From Prorocentrum cordatum (taxonomy: Eukaryota > Sar > Dinophyceae > Prorocentrales > Prorocentraceae), in the NCBI GenBank assembly GCA_963575745.1, contig CAUYUJ010016372.1, forward strand, positions 1 to 34,759: a stretch of DNA of 34,759 nt, read 5' to 3'. Made by a program: the position numbers and the translations under genes. Of the stretch, positions 18,773 to 28,620 are shown one piece after another; within the stretch, counting starts at the first letter, position 1, and every line of letters begins with the position of its first letter. A model generated the notes under the pieces. It did not search any database. It was given only the letters and a program-made list of their open reading frames with translations, and had not been told where the DNA came from.

Positions 18773-20325
18773 GCCCCGAGAGGTCGGGAGAGCCGCCTCC
18801 TCTCGCTCAGCAACGATGGAAGCGTGGACGGGGCGCGAGGGCCTGTCTGGTTCAGTGCCCTGCGGGGGGGCTGAAGCCGCCCCCGCGGGCTGCCGCTGGT
18901 GGGGGGCGGAGTGGTTTGCGCGGTGGGACCAATCATGATGCCGTGCGAGGGCTCTGAGGTCGGCCGCGTAGAAGGGTGGCGTCTCGGTAGAGCGGCATGG
19001 TCGGCAGCGTGGGGTGTCGGCGGTGCGTCGTCTATGCCACTCTGTCCGCGGGGGTCACCCAGGTCGTCGTCGGCGTCTTGGCGGTGGCCGATATCATCGT
19101 ATGGGGGCGATGTCGCTCTCGGGGACGGAGTCGCGGTAGGCGTCGAGAGGTTGCCCGACGGGGCAAGGTTTTCGCTGACTGGTCCGTCGTCCAAAGCGTC
19201 CGATCCCCCACCGAAGCTGAACAGGTCGTCCTCCTGTTCGTCAGCGTCTTGAAGGTGAGCGGCGTTGTCATGTGGGTGCGATGCCGCTCTCAGTGGCGGA
19301 GTCGAGGGCGACGTGCGGGTGCCCGACGGGGCAAGGTTGGCGCTGGCTGGCCCGTCGCATAGGAAGTCAAGGCCCCCGCCAAAGCCGAACGGGTCGTCCT
19401 CCTGTTCGTCGTATATCGCCCGTTGGGCCTCGGCCCAGAGCTCGTCCGGGTTCTGTGGGATGTCTGGTCCAGCCGCGGGTGGTGCCTGGTCAGACAGCAG
19501 GGGTTTTGGTTCCATTTTGTTGAGTTCCGCAGCTGTAAACCCAGCCCTGCGGTGTGGGAGGGGGAGTGTGCGGTGTCTACGCTCGTAGATGGCGACAGCG
19601 ACTCCATGAAGCACGGTCGCTTGGCGATGTCGTGTTTTGGCAGCTTCGACGATGTCGCCTGGAAGGTTGTGAGTACGTGCCGCCGTTGTGGCGAGGGCGT
19701 CAGCCTGACGATTGAACTCCCCCGCGATGGGCCCGATGAGCCCGAGGTCGATGCCCATGTCTCCCAGGTGGCTTGCGATTTTCTCGACGCGGAACATGTT
19801 GGGCTTGGCCATGACGCATCGGTGGATCGTTTCCCAGAGCTCCACGTGCGTGCCCTGCGGTGGTGAGTGTCCGTCGATGATACTTTGGAACCCATCGACC
19901 ACCGCCTGGTTGTCCACGAAAACGTGTACGGGCCGTTCAGCACTTGCCGTGAGGTGGACAATGGCGAGGGTCTCCGCAAGCTGTGCGTTCTGCGTAATGC
20001 CGTGAACGCGTGCACTGTAGTTCATGCGGTGGTCGATGCCGTAGTAGACGCCGTAGCCCGCTCGTGCTAGCAATGGGATGGCTTGGTTGGTGCATACACC
20101 GTCCGTGGCAGCGTAGACCCATGTCCAACCAGTGTCGTGGTCAAGGTAGGTGGTGTAGGAGTCCTGGGCTGAAGCCGCAGGATCTCCCTCAGGTAGGGGG
20201 CCGCGGTATGGGCTGAGGTAGCGGGTCCCTCGCGAGGTCGGCCTGCAGGTCGAGGAGGGCTGGGTCTTCATCGAAGAGCCCGCAGTGTCTTGTGTGCGGC
20301 GGAAGACGGGCCCACTGCTCGTCAC
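18763..20325 (-). CDS. RNase H domain followed by a repeated acidic linker (retroelement)
   Basis: RNase H1 fold, which removes the RNA strand during element copying. The catalytic acids are all present: D in VYAATDG (20103-20101), E in QNAQLAETLAI (19974-19972), D in HVFVDNQAVVDG (19914-19912) and D in NRQADALAT (19701-19699). The domain spans about 20120-19690. The 520-codon frame has no stop. C-terminal to it lies a Pro/Asp-rich region with two 56-residue tandem repeats starting EQEDD(P/L)F(G/S)FGGG at 19407 and 19239, and a partial third near 19080. It ends Ser/Pro/Arg-rich. The true start is unclear because the frame probably continues from the upstream frame, so this is likely part of a polyprotein. 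Confidence 0.8.
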   Translation of the reverse strand: MTSSGPVFRRTQDTAGSSMKTQPSSTCRPTSRGTRYLSPYRGPLPEGDPAASAQDSYTTYLDHDTGWTWVYAATDGVCTNQAIPLLARAGYGVYYGIDHRMNYSARVHGITQNAQLAETLAIVHLTASAERPVHVFVDNQAVVDGFQSIIDGHSPPQGTHVELWETIHRCVMAKPNMFRVEKIASHLGDMGIDLGLIGPIAGEFNRQADALATTAARTHNLPGDIVEAAKTRHRQATVLHGVAVAIYERRHRTLPLPHRRAGFTAAELNKMEPKPLLSDQAPPAAGPDIPQNPDELWAEAQRAIYDEQEDDPFGFGGGLDFLCDGPASANLAPSGTRTSPSTPPLRAASHPHDNAAHLQDADEQEDDLFSFGGGSDALDDGPVSENLAPSGNLSTPTATPSPRATSPPYDDIGHRQDADDDLGDPRGQSGIDDAPPTPHAADHAALPRRHPSTRPTSEPSHGIMIGPTAQTTPPPTSGSPRGRLQPPRRALNQTGPRAPSTLPSLLSERRRLSRPLGAWP

Positions 20326-20959
20326 TGATAAGGGTGGTGAGAGGGAGTCTTTCTCGGGCCCAGCACTTGCAGTCGCGGACAGTGTGCTCCTGAGTTTCCT
20401 CTTCCTCGTCGCAGTATCGGCAGATGGGGCTGGGGTCAGCAGACGTGTTTGATCGGGGTCGTCGCTGTTGGGTGTGGTCCCCGCCCGACAGGTAGTTCAG
20501 GAGGAGCGCCAGCTGCCAGGCAGTGCATTTGGCTGCTCCTTTCGTTCGGGCGAGCCACGTGCTGGCGAAGAGGACGAGGCCCTGTCTGACAGAGGCAAGG
20601 TATCCAAGGTCGTGACGCCGTGGCTTGATCCTCCTCAGAAAGGCTCTGCGTTGTGAGGCCCGCAGCATGTGAAGGAAGGCGTTTTTGGGTAAGTTCAGCC
20701 AACTGATCTGGCAGCCCCAGTCGTCGTACATGATGCCAAATGTGGGCCAGGTCCAACGGAGCTGCTGGAGCGACTGGACAAGTCGTCCGACAGGTCCTCC
20801 ACCAAACAGGGTCTGAACGTGGTGTTGGAGATCCCTGACGAGACCGCAGAGTGTAGCGTCGCGATTAAACTGTCGCCGCAGACACAGGAAAACTTCACGC
20901 TGCGTGATGGCGTCAATCTCCAGGGCGTGTCCTGGGACGCACACGGCCATGAGAGTCCA
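20189..20959 (-). pseudogene. Retroelement connector with Cys/His zinc knuckle
   Basis: This frame continues the reverse transcriptase after a frame change and includes WVEFWTLMAVCVPGHALEID. A knuckle C-x2-C-x8-H-x4-C lies at 20422-20369 (CRYCDEEEETQEHTVRDC). Such knuckles with an ET..H phrase are common after the reverse transcriptase of non-LTR elements and probably bind nucleic acid. The frame ends at 20189, overlapping the RNase H frame by 137 bases in another frame. The homologous join is probably near 20220-20240. Confidence 0.75.
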
Positions 20960-22195
20960 AAACTCGACCCACTTGTTTCCCTTGGGGCGGATAGCCGCCT
21001 TAAGGGCATGGTTGTAGGCAGTTTTGACGGGGCCTGATGGGGCTTGAATGTCGGTGCCCGTGTACAGACGCTGGCAGCAAGGGAACGGGCGTGCCGCGCC
21101 TTAATAAGCATCGGTGATGGGAGCTTGCCAATGCGCGGCAGGCGACTAGTCGCCCTGCGAACACTGGCGTCAGCGGTGGCCGTGAGGTTAAGCGCGGCTG
21201 GAGCCGGCGCTGCCTCGGCGTTGATGTAACTCCCGACGAGCTTGAAGGAGTCGACCACGCGTAGGGGCCGTTCCGCCAGAGTGAGCTGGGTAACGGCGGC
21301 GTGAAGCTCGTCGGTGAGCGCCCACCCCGCCACTTTGCCTGGGTGAATGCGTTGACCTGAAAATCGATCAAACTTGGCGGTTTCATCAAGAGATTTCTGC
21401 AACTCAGGCGCGGTGTGAGTAGTGGAGTTGCTGTCGTCAACAAAGGTAGTGCTGAGTGATCGCGGAACGTATCGATGCTGTCTCTTGGCCCACACACACA
21501 CGAGCAGCTTAATGTCGTCCAGGGACCAAGAGCTTCCCTGGAGGTGACCGTTGGTCCTGGCCAATTCCTTAGAGTACGCTCCGTTCATGCGGATGTAGCG
21601 ATTGTGGCGACTGTAGAAGTTTCTGCGGACAGTAACGATGTCTTGGGGGCACCCCGCGTGAAGCGCAAGGTTAAGGCAAATGTCCGTGATGAGGTAGTCG
21701 AAACACTTCTGTCGGTCAAGGGCAGCCCCAGCTAAGGGAAGGAGTAAGGCCCTGGCGTGTTCGATGCGCAGGGCAAGAGAGGTGCTGACGTCCCCATGGT
21801 AGCTTTGGGGACAGCGCCAAAGCTCGTGGCGTGGGTCCATCCTTTCCGCCAGTCCGTGAGGCTGCGGTAAGCTGGCGCTTCCCACGCATACATCCAAACG
21901 GAAAGCACCGAGAGAAGTCGTTGGTCCGTTGGAAGTTCGCCTCGGCCTTTTCGGAGGCACGGGTTTGGCACATGAAGGATGGGTTCTGGGATGGTGCCAG
22001 TGCGTTGCATAGCGCGTAAGACGCTGGCGAAGAGGCGAAGGATGTCGTCGGGTAACTCCTTAGCCTCCTTAGTAGTCCAGCCGTCCAGTCCCCCCGCACG
22101 GCGCGGTGAACGGGTGCGAATAAGTGGATGAGTTGGTCGTCGGTGAGGTGGAAAGGGGTAGCTGGTGATGGCGTAGGCAGCTCTTGTCGGTACTC
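20960..22195 (-). pseudogene. Reverse transcriptase of the non-LTR element, several frameshifts
   Basis: Copies element RNA into DNA at the target site. Fragments in order: LTDDQLIHLFAPVHRA (22195-22100), then AGGLDGWTTKEAKELPDDIL (from 22097), the conserved GxDGW block of non-LTR enzymes, then RLLSVLSVWMYAWEAPAYRS ending near 21860. After a frame change near 21840, the next frame holds motif A LDRQKCFD (21717-21697), motif B NGHLQGSSWSLDD (about 21552), motif C FVDD (21444-21433), and a KLVGSYI thumb block. Another frame change near 21040 leads into the knuckle frame. All three shifts have the same sign, so each could be explained by loss of one base. Motif A reads D-RQK-CFD, where the family usually has D-xxx-AFD. 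Confidence 0.85.
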
Positions 22196-22200
22196 GAGAG

Positions 22201-22242
<42 letters not shown>

Positions 22243-22315
22243 AGAGGAGAGAGAAAAAAATAGAAGAAAGAGAGAAAGGGGGGGTGGGTAGGAGTGGTAA
22301 AGGAGAGGTAGGAGG

Positions 22316-22376
<61 letters not shown>

Positions 22377-22377
22377 A
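22196..22377. repeat. GA microsatellite, right flank of the non-LTR element
   Basis: GA runs with a short unique island (about 22255-22318), ending in A-rich GAAAACAAAAAAACAA before a CTC tract. It is the same dinucleotide in the same orientation as 17620-17984. Confidence 0.95.
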
Positions 22378-22399
22378 AACAAAAAAACAATGATGGAGA

Positions 22400-22610
22400 G
22401 ACTCCGCCTCCTCCTCCTCCTCCCCCTCCTCCTCTTCCTCCTCCTCCCCCTCCCCCGTCCTCCTCCTCCTTCTCCTCCTCTTCCGCCGCCGCCTCCTCCG
22501 ATGGAGGCGTCGGCCTGCCGGGCTTCGCTTCTCCTCCTTCTCCTTTTCCTTCTCCCCCTCCTCTGCCTCCTCCTCCTTCTCCTCCTCCTTTTCTTCCTCC
22601 CCCCCGGGTC
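22400..22610. repeat. CTC/CCT microsatellite
   Basis: Pyrimidine triplets on the + strand, interrupted by GCCGCCGCC and GGAGGCGTCGGCC islands. Confidence 0.93.
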
Positions 22611-22810
22611 GAAACGAACGAGTTTTTTTCGGGCCGCGTCCAGCGTTGGCGACGGGGAGGGCCCCCTCCGGGCCAGAAAGCCTCGAACGTCGAGCCAGCG
22701 AGAAGGAGGGCAAGGAGAGAGATTCCGAAAAGCACGACGCAAAGACAACAGAGGCACGCCCGCCTACATAATGTCATTCCGCTGCTGCTCTCCGGTGGCA
22801 AGCTTGGCAT
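22610..22810 (-). CDS. Possible N-terminal exon of a membrane-anchored protein
   Basis: ATG at 22810-22808 (a second in-frame ATG at 22777) starts MPSLPPESSSGMTLCRRACL, then the hydrophobic stretch CLCVVLFGISLLALLLAG, then STFEAFWPGG. A short basic N-terminus followed by about 21 hydrophobic residues is what a signal anchor looks like. After about 65 codons the frame enters the CTC microsatellite as Gly/Glu-rich sequence, so any real exon ends before 22610. No family is recognised; neighbouring unique islands add no obvious partner exon. Confidence 0.28.
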
Positions 22811-23095
22811 CGCTCTCCATCCGCTCCTGCAGACGCGCGCCCTCAGAGCACATCGGGGAGGCCCGTCACCAGAACAAGCCGGCTGGTTACGAGAACGCCA
22901 GTAGTCGCCCCCGCGGACGGCTCACGAGAACAGCCAAACCCATCACGAAAAAAAACGAGGGCCCTTCGCAAGAAATCCGGAGAGCACTCCCACGAACACG
23001 AACTGGCAACGTAAAAAAAAAAAAACGGCGGCCCCGGAGAACCCGAGGGCTGCCCGTCGGTCCTGGTCAGCCCCCCCGCCCTTCCCCCCACCCTC
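22811..23095. other. Unique GC-rich island, no gene recognised
   Basis: An A-run at 23012-23023 is the only striking feature. Frames on both strands are short and without motifs. Confidence 0.4.
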
Positions 23096-23425
23096 CTCGC
23101 GCCCTCCTCTTTCTTCTTTCCCCCTCCTCCTCCTCCTCACTCTCTCCCCCTCCTTCCTCCCCCCTCCTCCTCCGCCCTTCTCTCTTCTTCCCTCTTCTTC
23201 TCTTCTTTTCTTCCTTCCTCCTCCTCCTCCCTCCTCCCTCCGCCTCCGCCTCCTCCTCCTCCTACTCCTCCTCCTTCTCCTCCTCCTCCTCCTCCGCCGA
23301 CTCCGACTCCTCCTCCTCCGACTCCTCCTCCTTCTCCTGCTCCTCCACCTCCTCCTCCTTCTCCTCGTCCTCCTGCTGCTCGTCCTCCTCCTCGTTCTCC
23401 TGCTGCTCGTCCTCCTCCTCCCTAT
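23096..23425. repeat. CTC/CTT microsatellite with CGACTC interruptions
   Basis: Pyrimidine-rich on the + strand. Right end shows two CTGCTGCTCGTCCTCCTCCTC phrases about 30 bases apart (repeat within repeat). The minus strand reads as poly-Glu. Confidence 0.92.
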
Positions 23426-24379
23426 GGCTCTCCCTCGTCGACGCAGCTCGACGCGGCTCGACGAGGGCGACGACGCCGACGACGACCGCGCCGAGCGCCC
23501 CGCGCCGCAAGGACCGGGGACGCGAGTCGTCGTGACGGCAGCGGCAGCTTTGTTCAACGTCTGGCGAATTCCACTCAGATCGTGTCCACCGCCCCCACCA
23601 CAACTCCAAGCCTGCCAGTTTCCCCAGCCGCGCCCAGCCACGACGACGACCAGTCGAACATCGACGACAACTTGCATTCTCATGCATGGCCCCATGAAGG
23701 GGGCACCAGCCTACAAAGCGCAGATGGTTTCCTCCATCGACCACCAGACAACTTTCAGAAGCGGTGAAATGCTCACTGCTGCGCAGTGAGATTTCCCCGT
23801 TCTCCTCACAATCCTGCATCCCATGTCCTGGCGAACGCCTGCGAGCGTCGCCGCCCGCCCGCCCGGACTCTCAGAGGCCTCCTGAGCTCCCAGCTCATCC
23901 GCCCCGCATGGTCATCCGAAACGCCCAGTGCGGCTCCCGCAGAAATTCTCACAAGGCAAACGAAGATGACCATCCACAGAGGCGGACGCCGCCCCTCCCC
24001 CTGCGAGCGAGCGGCGTGCACACCAACGTCCAGACGATTACCACTTGCACCGCCTCCACCCCAAAGGTACACACGGACCGACCCTTCTCAACAAATCCGC
24101 CGGCCCCTCGGGTTCCCCCGTGCGCGAGGGACGGCTGCCTTCCGCCGAGAGCCGAATCCCGTTGTTTTTGGAGACGGCAGGAGGCAAAACCACGAGCGCT
24201 GGCGAGCCCCCCCCCCCCTACAAGAGAACGCCCGCGCGGCCCCGGGTGGCTCGACACGGACCCCGAGAAGCCCAGACACACCCCGAATCCCACCAGCCCT
24301 TTGAGATCCAGGTGGTGTAGAGCGTGTCCTTTCTAGCTTTCTTACCCTCTCCTGCTCGGAACGGTTCCCCACGCCCCCT
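23426..24379. other. Unique GC-rich region, no gene recognised
   Basis: Open frames on both strands overlap (for example 23582-23767 + and 23424-23789 +). The + frame reading SHDDDQSNIDDNLHSHAWPH has balanced composition but no known motif. No RNA gene or repeat ends are seen. Confidence 0.4.
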
Positions 24380-24407
24380 CCCTGGGGCCCTCGCCCTGGC
24401 GCCGCGG

Positions 24408-24460
<53 letters not shown>

Positions 24461-24660
24461 TCCCGCCTCGGCGCCCTATACAGTCCTCTTAGACATTTGC
24501 AACAATCAAACGAATGGAGGCCGGCTCGTTTTCAGAATGGGGCTCTCGCCCAAGCGCCGTGGATATTCGTTGTAGAAATTCTACAGCCGCTATACGGCTT
24601 GAGGGCAACTCGTTTTGTCCAAAATGGGGCCCTCGCCCTGGTGCCGCGCACACTCGCGCA
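24380..24660. repeat. GTC run and three copies of a TGGGGC(C/T)CTCGCCC phrase
   Basis: TGGGG(C)CCTCGCCCTGGCGCCGCG at about 24382, a variant at about 24539 (GGGGCTCTCGCCCAAGCGCC), and another at about 24625 (GGGGCCCTCGCCCTGGTGCC). A GTC triplet run lies at 24408-24461. The last two copies share the preceding CTCGTTTT and an (A/G)AATGG step. Confidence 0.8.
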
Positions 24661-24912
24661 GATCAGAAGATGAGGTTTTCAGAATTGATTTGATCAGCCC
24701 AACATACGAGAGAGGATCTACCTTCGTGCGCGCGGACATGTCCTTATCAATGTCAGGCCAATCCAGCGCCTGTCAAGCCAATATGGCGCCCGTCTTCCAT
24801 GGGCGCGCATCCAGGCGTGAAAATGCATACATATATGGACGTACGAGGAAGGGTCATGGGACGGGAGAGTGCACAGCAGCATCGCTGATGCATCGCGGGT
24901 TCTTTCTGGTCC
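24661..24912. other. Unique spacer, no gene recognised
   Basis: Contains CCAATCCAGCGCCTGTCAA and CCAATATGGCGCCCGTCTT, two similar phrases. No open frame with protein character. Confidence 0.45.
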
Positions 24913-25043
24913 TCATCCTCCTCCTCCGCCTCCTCCGCCTTCTCCTCCTCCTTCTTGTTATTATTGTTATTATCCTCTTCCTCCTTCTCCTCCTCCTTGT
25001 CTCCTCCTCCTCCTCCTCCTCTCCCTCCTCCCTCTCACCCTCA

Positions 25044-25094
<51 letters not shown>

Positions 25095-25640
25095 CTCTCT
25101 TCTCAATAGCTCTTCTCTCTCTCTCTCTGTAGCTCTCGTCCTCCTCCTCCTCCTCATCCGCCTCCTTTTTCCTCCTCCTCCTCCCCTCCTTCTCGTCCTC
25201 CTCCTCCTCCTTGGTCCTCCTCCTCCTCCTCCTCCGCCTCCTCCTTCTCCTCCGCCCCCCCCCCCCCCCTCCTCCTCCTCCCGCCGCCTCCTCCCTCCTC
25301 TCCTCCTCCCTCCTCCTCCTCCGCCTTCCTCCTCCTCCCTCACTCCTCCTCCATCCTCCTCCTCCTCCTCCCCCTCCCCTCCCCCCCTCTTCCTCCGCCG
25401 TCCACCCGTACCTTCCTCCTCCTCCTCCTCCTCCTCCCCACCCTCCCCTCCTCCTCCTACTCGGCCGCCCCCGCCTCCTCCTCCTACCTCCTCCGCCTCC
25501 TCCTCCACCTCCTCCTCGGTCCTCCGCCTCCTCCCCCCCACCCCCACCCTCCTCCTCCTGCTCCTACGCTCCTCCTCCTCCTCCTGAGACTCCTCATCCT
25601 CCTCCTACGCCACTTCCTCCTCCTGCTCCTCCTCATTATG
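24913..25640. repeat. CTC microsatellite with internal CT and TA runs
   Basis: CTC/CCT triplets for about 700 bases. Inside, CT dinucleotides pass into a TA run (25062-25092) and back to CT. The pyrimidines are on the + strand throughout. Confidence 0.95.
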
Positions 25641-25940
25641 ATCCTCTTCTTTTTGTGTCCTATTCTGCTTCTTCTTAGTATAACCCGTATTCCTATTATT
25701 ATGTTTAGTATTCCTCTTCCTCCTCCTCCTCCTCTTCCACTTCTTCTTCTTTTTCTTCCCCTCCAGCTCCTCCTCCCCCCCCTCCTCCTCCGCCTTCCCC
25801 CCCCCCTCCTCCTCCCCCTCCTCCTCCTCGTCCTCCTCCTCCTCTTCCTCCTCTTCCTCCTCCTTTTCCTGCTCCGCCTTCTCATCCTCCTCCATGTCCG
25901 CCTCCTCCTCCCGCTCCTCCACCTCCTCCTCTTCCAGGCG
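25641..25940. repeat. AT-rich island, then CTC/CTT microsatellite
   Basis: 25641-25715 is T/A-rich unique sequence (CTATTCTGCTTCTTCTTAGT); 25716-25935 is again pyrimidine triplets. Confidence 0.9.
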
Positions 25941-26625
25941 AACGCGTCCTGCCCCCTGACGAACATCCGCAGCCGTCCCCCCTGGCGCGTTGGGGCGTAG
26001 TAGAATGACACATGTTGTCTGGTGGGGTTTCTATATCTGCCCAGGGCCCCTCCTCTCCTCCAGCCCGCGCCCCCCTGCACGCCGCGCCGCCCCCGTCGGA
26101 GGCTCTGTCGGCGCCCAGGCGCTCTCCAAGACGCCCGAAGTGCCCAGGGCGACTTCCAGGACGGACCAGGGAGAACGCAGAAGCCGCCAAGATGGTCCAA
26201 TACCCAAAAGAAGCTCGAGGAGCGCTCAAACGAGACCCCCCACAAAGCGCCGCGACACAGAAAAAAAAACCCTGATGTTCGTGATGCCTGTCAATGTTTT
26301 CCCAGCAATCAGCTGCTCGAGCTCCCCACGCTCCAAGAGGGCCGCAGGCGCCCCCAAACCCACCAAGGCGCGGCCCAAGAGACAACGAAGGCGATCCGAA
26401 GCCGGCTGAAGGGGGCACGCCAAAGGCCCGAGAGACGCCCAGGACAATCCAAGACAGCCTCAAGACGACCTCAAAAGGGGCCCAAGAGAGGACACAGGAG
26501 CTGGCAATGCGAGCCTTTCCCCCCCGAAGGCGCCCCCGGGAAGACGCGGGAAGCCTCGAGGAAGCCCCAAGAGGCCCCCGAAGAGGCTCCACAACTGGCT
26601 CCAAGAAGCCCTCCCGAAAGGCGGC
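25941..26625. repeat. Unique head followed by a dispersed family copy (+)
   Basis: From about 26100 the sequence takes on the CCAAGA(T/G)GGCCC-type pattern found at 11.4-14.0 and 32.9-33.6 kb (for example CGCCAAGATGGTCCAATACC at 26187, CCCAAGAGGCCCCCGAAGAGG at 26565). Minus-strand translation gives the same L-G-x-L-W-G phrases. There is no supported gene. Confidence 0.6.
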
Positions 26626-26697
26626 CCATCATCATCATCGCCATCGTCGTCAACTTCATCATATCCATCATATCCATCATCATCGTCATGTTTATCA
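26626..26697. repeat. ATC/CAT microsatellite
   Basis: CATCATCATCGCCATCGTCG and ATATCCATC steps for about 70 bases. Confidence 0.9.
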
Positions 26698-27045
26698 GGT
26701 TGGGCGTCCGTCGCGAGTGCGGTCTCCGGCGCCCCCTCGAACGATAGCGGCCGACCATGCTGGACTGGCGCGGCGACGGACTTGCCGCAGGCAGCCGGAT
26801 ACCCGCTGCTTCGCGCGCAAGCTTGCTCTTGCCGAGGCCCCACCAGCCCAGCGGCTCCACGGAGGAGGAGCCGCGGAACCGCTTCTGCGCAGCCTGCGTG
26901 ACCGCGCGGCCCCGCAAGAGGTTCTTCTTCTCCTGCGGCAACGCCGAGGCCGCGCGCGGAATGCCAACAACTCACAATGCAAACGGACTTGTACTCGGAA
27001 CGGAAGGATTGAACCAGCAAGTCGCCGAAGACTGAAAATCCCACT
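26698..27045. other. Unique island, unrecognised coding-like frames
   Basis: A + frame at 26757-27035 (92 codons) and minus frames overlap here. None shows a known motif. The island is bounded by ATC and CTG/CTC runs. Confidence 0.35.
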
Positions 27046-27712
27046 TCCTGCTGCTGCTGCTGCTGCTGCTCCTCCTTCTCCTCCTCCTCCTCCTCCTCCT
27101 CCTCCTCCTCCTCCTCCTCCTCCCCCTCCTCCCCCTCCTTCCCCATCCTCCTCCTCCTCCTCCTCCTTCTTCATCTTCTTGTTCTTCTCCTCCTGCTCCT
27201 CCTCCTCCGCCTCCTCCTTCCCCTCCTCCGCCTCCTCCTCCCTCCTCCCCCCCCCCCCTCCTCCCCCCCTCCTTCTGCCTCGTGCTCCTCCTGCCCCTCC
27301 TGCGCCCCAGCTCCGCCATCCTCCTACACGTCCTTCTCTTCCACTCTTCTTCTTCTTCTTCTCCGCCTCCTCCTCCTCCTCCTCCTCCTGTTCCTAACCT
27401 CCTCCTCCTCCCCATCGTCCTAGTCGTCCTCCTCCTCCTCCCCCTGAACCGCCTCCTCCTCCTCCCCCCCTCCTCCTCCCCGCCTCCTCCTCCTCTTCCC
27501 CCCTCCTCCTCCTCCTCCCCCCTCCTCGTCCTCACCCCCCCCCCCCTGCTCCGCCTACTTCTCCTACCTTCTTCTTCTTCTCCTTCTCCTCCTTTCTCCC
27601 CCTCCTCTTCCTCCTCCTCCTCCCCCCCCCCCCCCCGCTCCTCCTCCTCCTCCTCCTCCTCCTCCGCCTCCTCCTCCTCCCCCTCCCCCTCCTCCTTCCT
27701 TTCCCCCCGCCC
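27046..27712. repeat. CTG then CTC microsatellite
   Basis: Seven CTG triplets lead into more than 600 bases of interrupted CTC, with C-runs. Pyrimidines on the + strand. Confidence 0.95.
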
Positions 27713-28054
27713 CGCCCGCTCGCCCATCCAGAGCGCCGTCCTCAGTGCTGAGCTTGCGGAACGTGAAGAATGCACCCGACTGTTTCTCGATGTCGGCGGC
27801 GTCCTCCGGCGCCCAGCAAGAGGGCTGCAAACGCGTGAAAGCCCCCTCCCACCAGCCCCCACTGAACCTGCGAAGCGCGCAGGGTCGAGCATCGGGGATA
27901 GACCGCATCGGACAGAGCATGCAATATCTTCAATCGACGATAGACGATAGTGGGTGGAGGATGAAGAGTCGAATGTCGAAGACCGAGGATCGCGTACAAC
28001 GGGCCGCAAATCCACGTCTCTACAGACCATTGTTCTTCATCTGTCTGTCTCTGT
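27713..28054. other. Unique island, unrecognised coding-like frames
   Basis: The + frame from 27745 reads NVKNAPDCFSMSAASSGAQQ and continues open to 28054. The minus frame over 27770-27870 reads WAPEDAADIEKQSGAFFTFR. They cannot both be real, and no family is recognised. The minus strand would place the poly-Glu microsatellite downstream in frame. Confidence 0.3.
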
Positions 28055-28620
28055 CCATTCCTCTGCCTCCTCCTCCTCCTCCTTCTTCCCCTTCTCCTCC
28101 TGCTCCCCCTCCTCCTCCTGCTCCTCCTCCTCCTCCACCACCTCCCCCTCATCCTCCCTCTTGCCTCCGCATGCTCATATCGTCTCCTCCTCCTCCTCCT
28201 CCTCCTCCCCCTTTTCCCCCTCTCCTCCCCCCCCTCCTCCTCCTCTTCCTCCTCCTCCTCCTCCTCTTCGCCCCCGTCCCCCTCCTCCTCCTCCTCTTCC
28301 TCCTCCCCCTCCCCCTCCTCCTCCTCCACCCGCTCCGCCGCCACCTCCTCCACCTCGTTCTTCTTCTTCTTCTTCTCCTCCTCCTCCTCCTCGCCTCCTC
28401 CTCCTCCTTCTGCTCCTGCTCCTGCTCCTGCTCCTCCTCCTCCTCCTCCTCCTTCTCCTCTTCCACCTCCTCCTCCTCCTCCTCTTCGCTCTCGTCGTCC
28501 TCGTCCTCGTCCTCGTCCTCCTCCTGTTATTCCTCCTCGTCGTCATCCTTCCTCCTCCTCGTCCTCCTCCTCCTCCTGATATTCCTCCTCCTCCTCCTCC
28601 TCCTCCTCCTCGGACTCAGA
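28055..28620. repeat. CTC/CCT microsatellite
   Basis: Same character as the preceding tracts, with CTTCTTCTT and GCTCCTGCTCCTG sub-runs and CGTCCT steps near the right end. Confidence 0.95.

Larger units (their letters stand above)
17985..22195 (-). mobile_element. Non-LTR retrotransposon, 5' truncated, bounded by GA/TC microsatellites
   Basis: The 4.2-kb insert reads on the minus strand: reverse transcriptase, Cys/His knuckle, RNase H, repeated acidic linker, coiled-coil segment. No LTRs, no endonuclease and no ORF1 are seen. The 5' end starts within the N-terminal part of the reverse transcriptase, directly after the microsatellite, as expected for 5' truncation during target-primed reverse transcription. 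Both outer neighbours are (TC)n on the element strand. At least four single-base frame changes interrupt the upstream half, but the RNase H frame of 520 codons is intact. Clade is not assigned; the RT-knuckle-RNase H order fits RNase-H-bearing non-LTR groups. Confidence 0.85.

Noticed and set aside
18763-22195. LTR retrotransposon
   Set aside because: No long terminal repeats, protease or integrase. The GxDGW block and the knuckle type are those of non-LTR elements.
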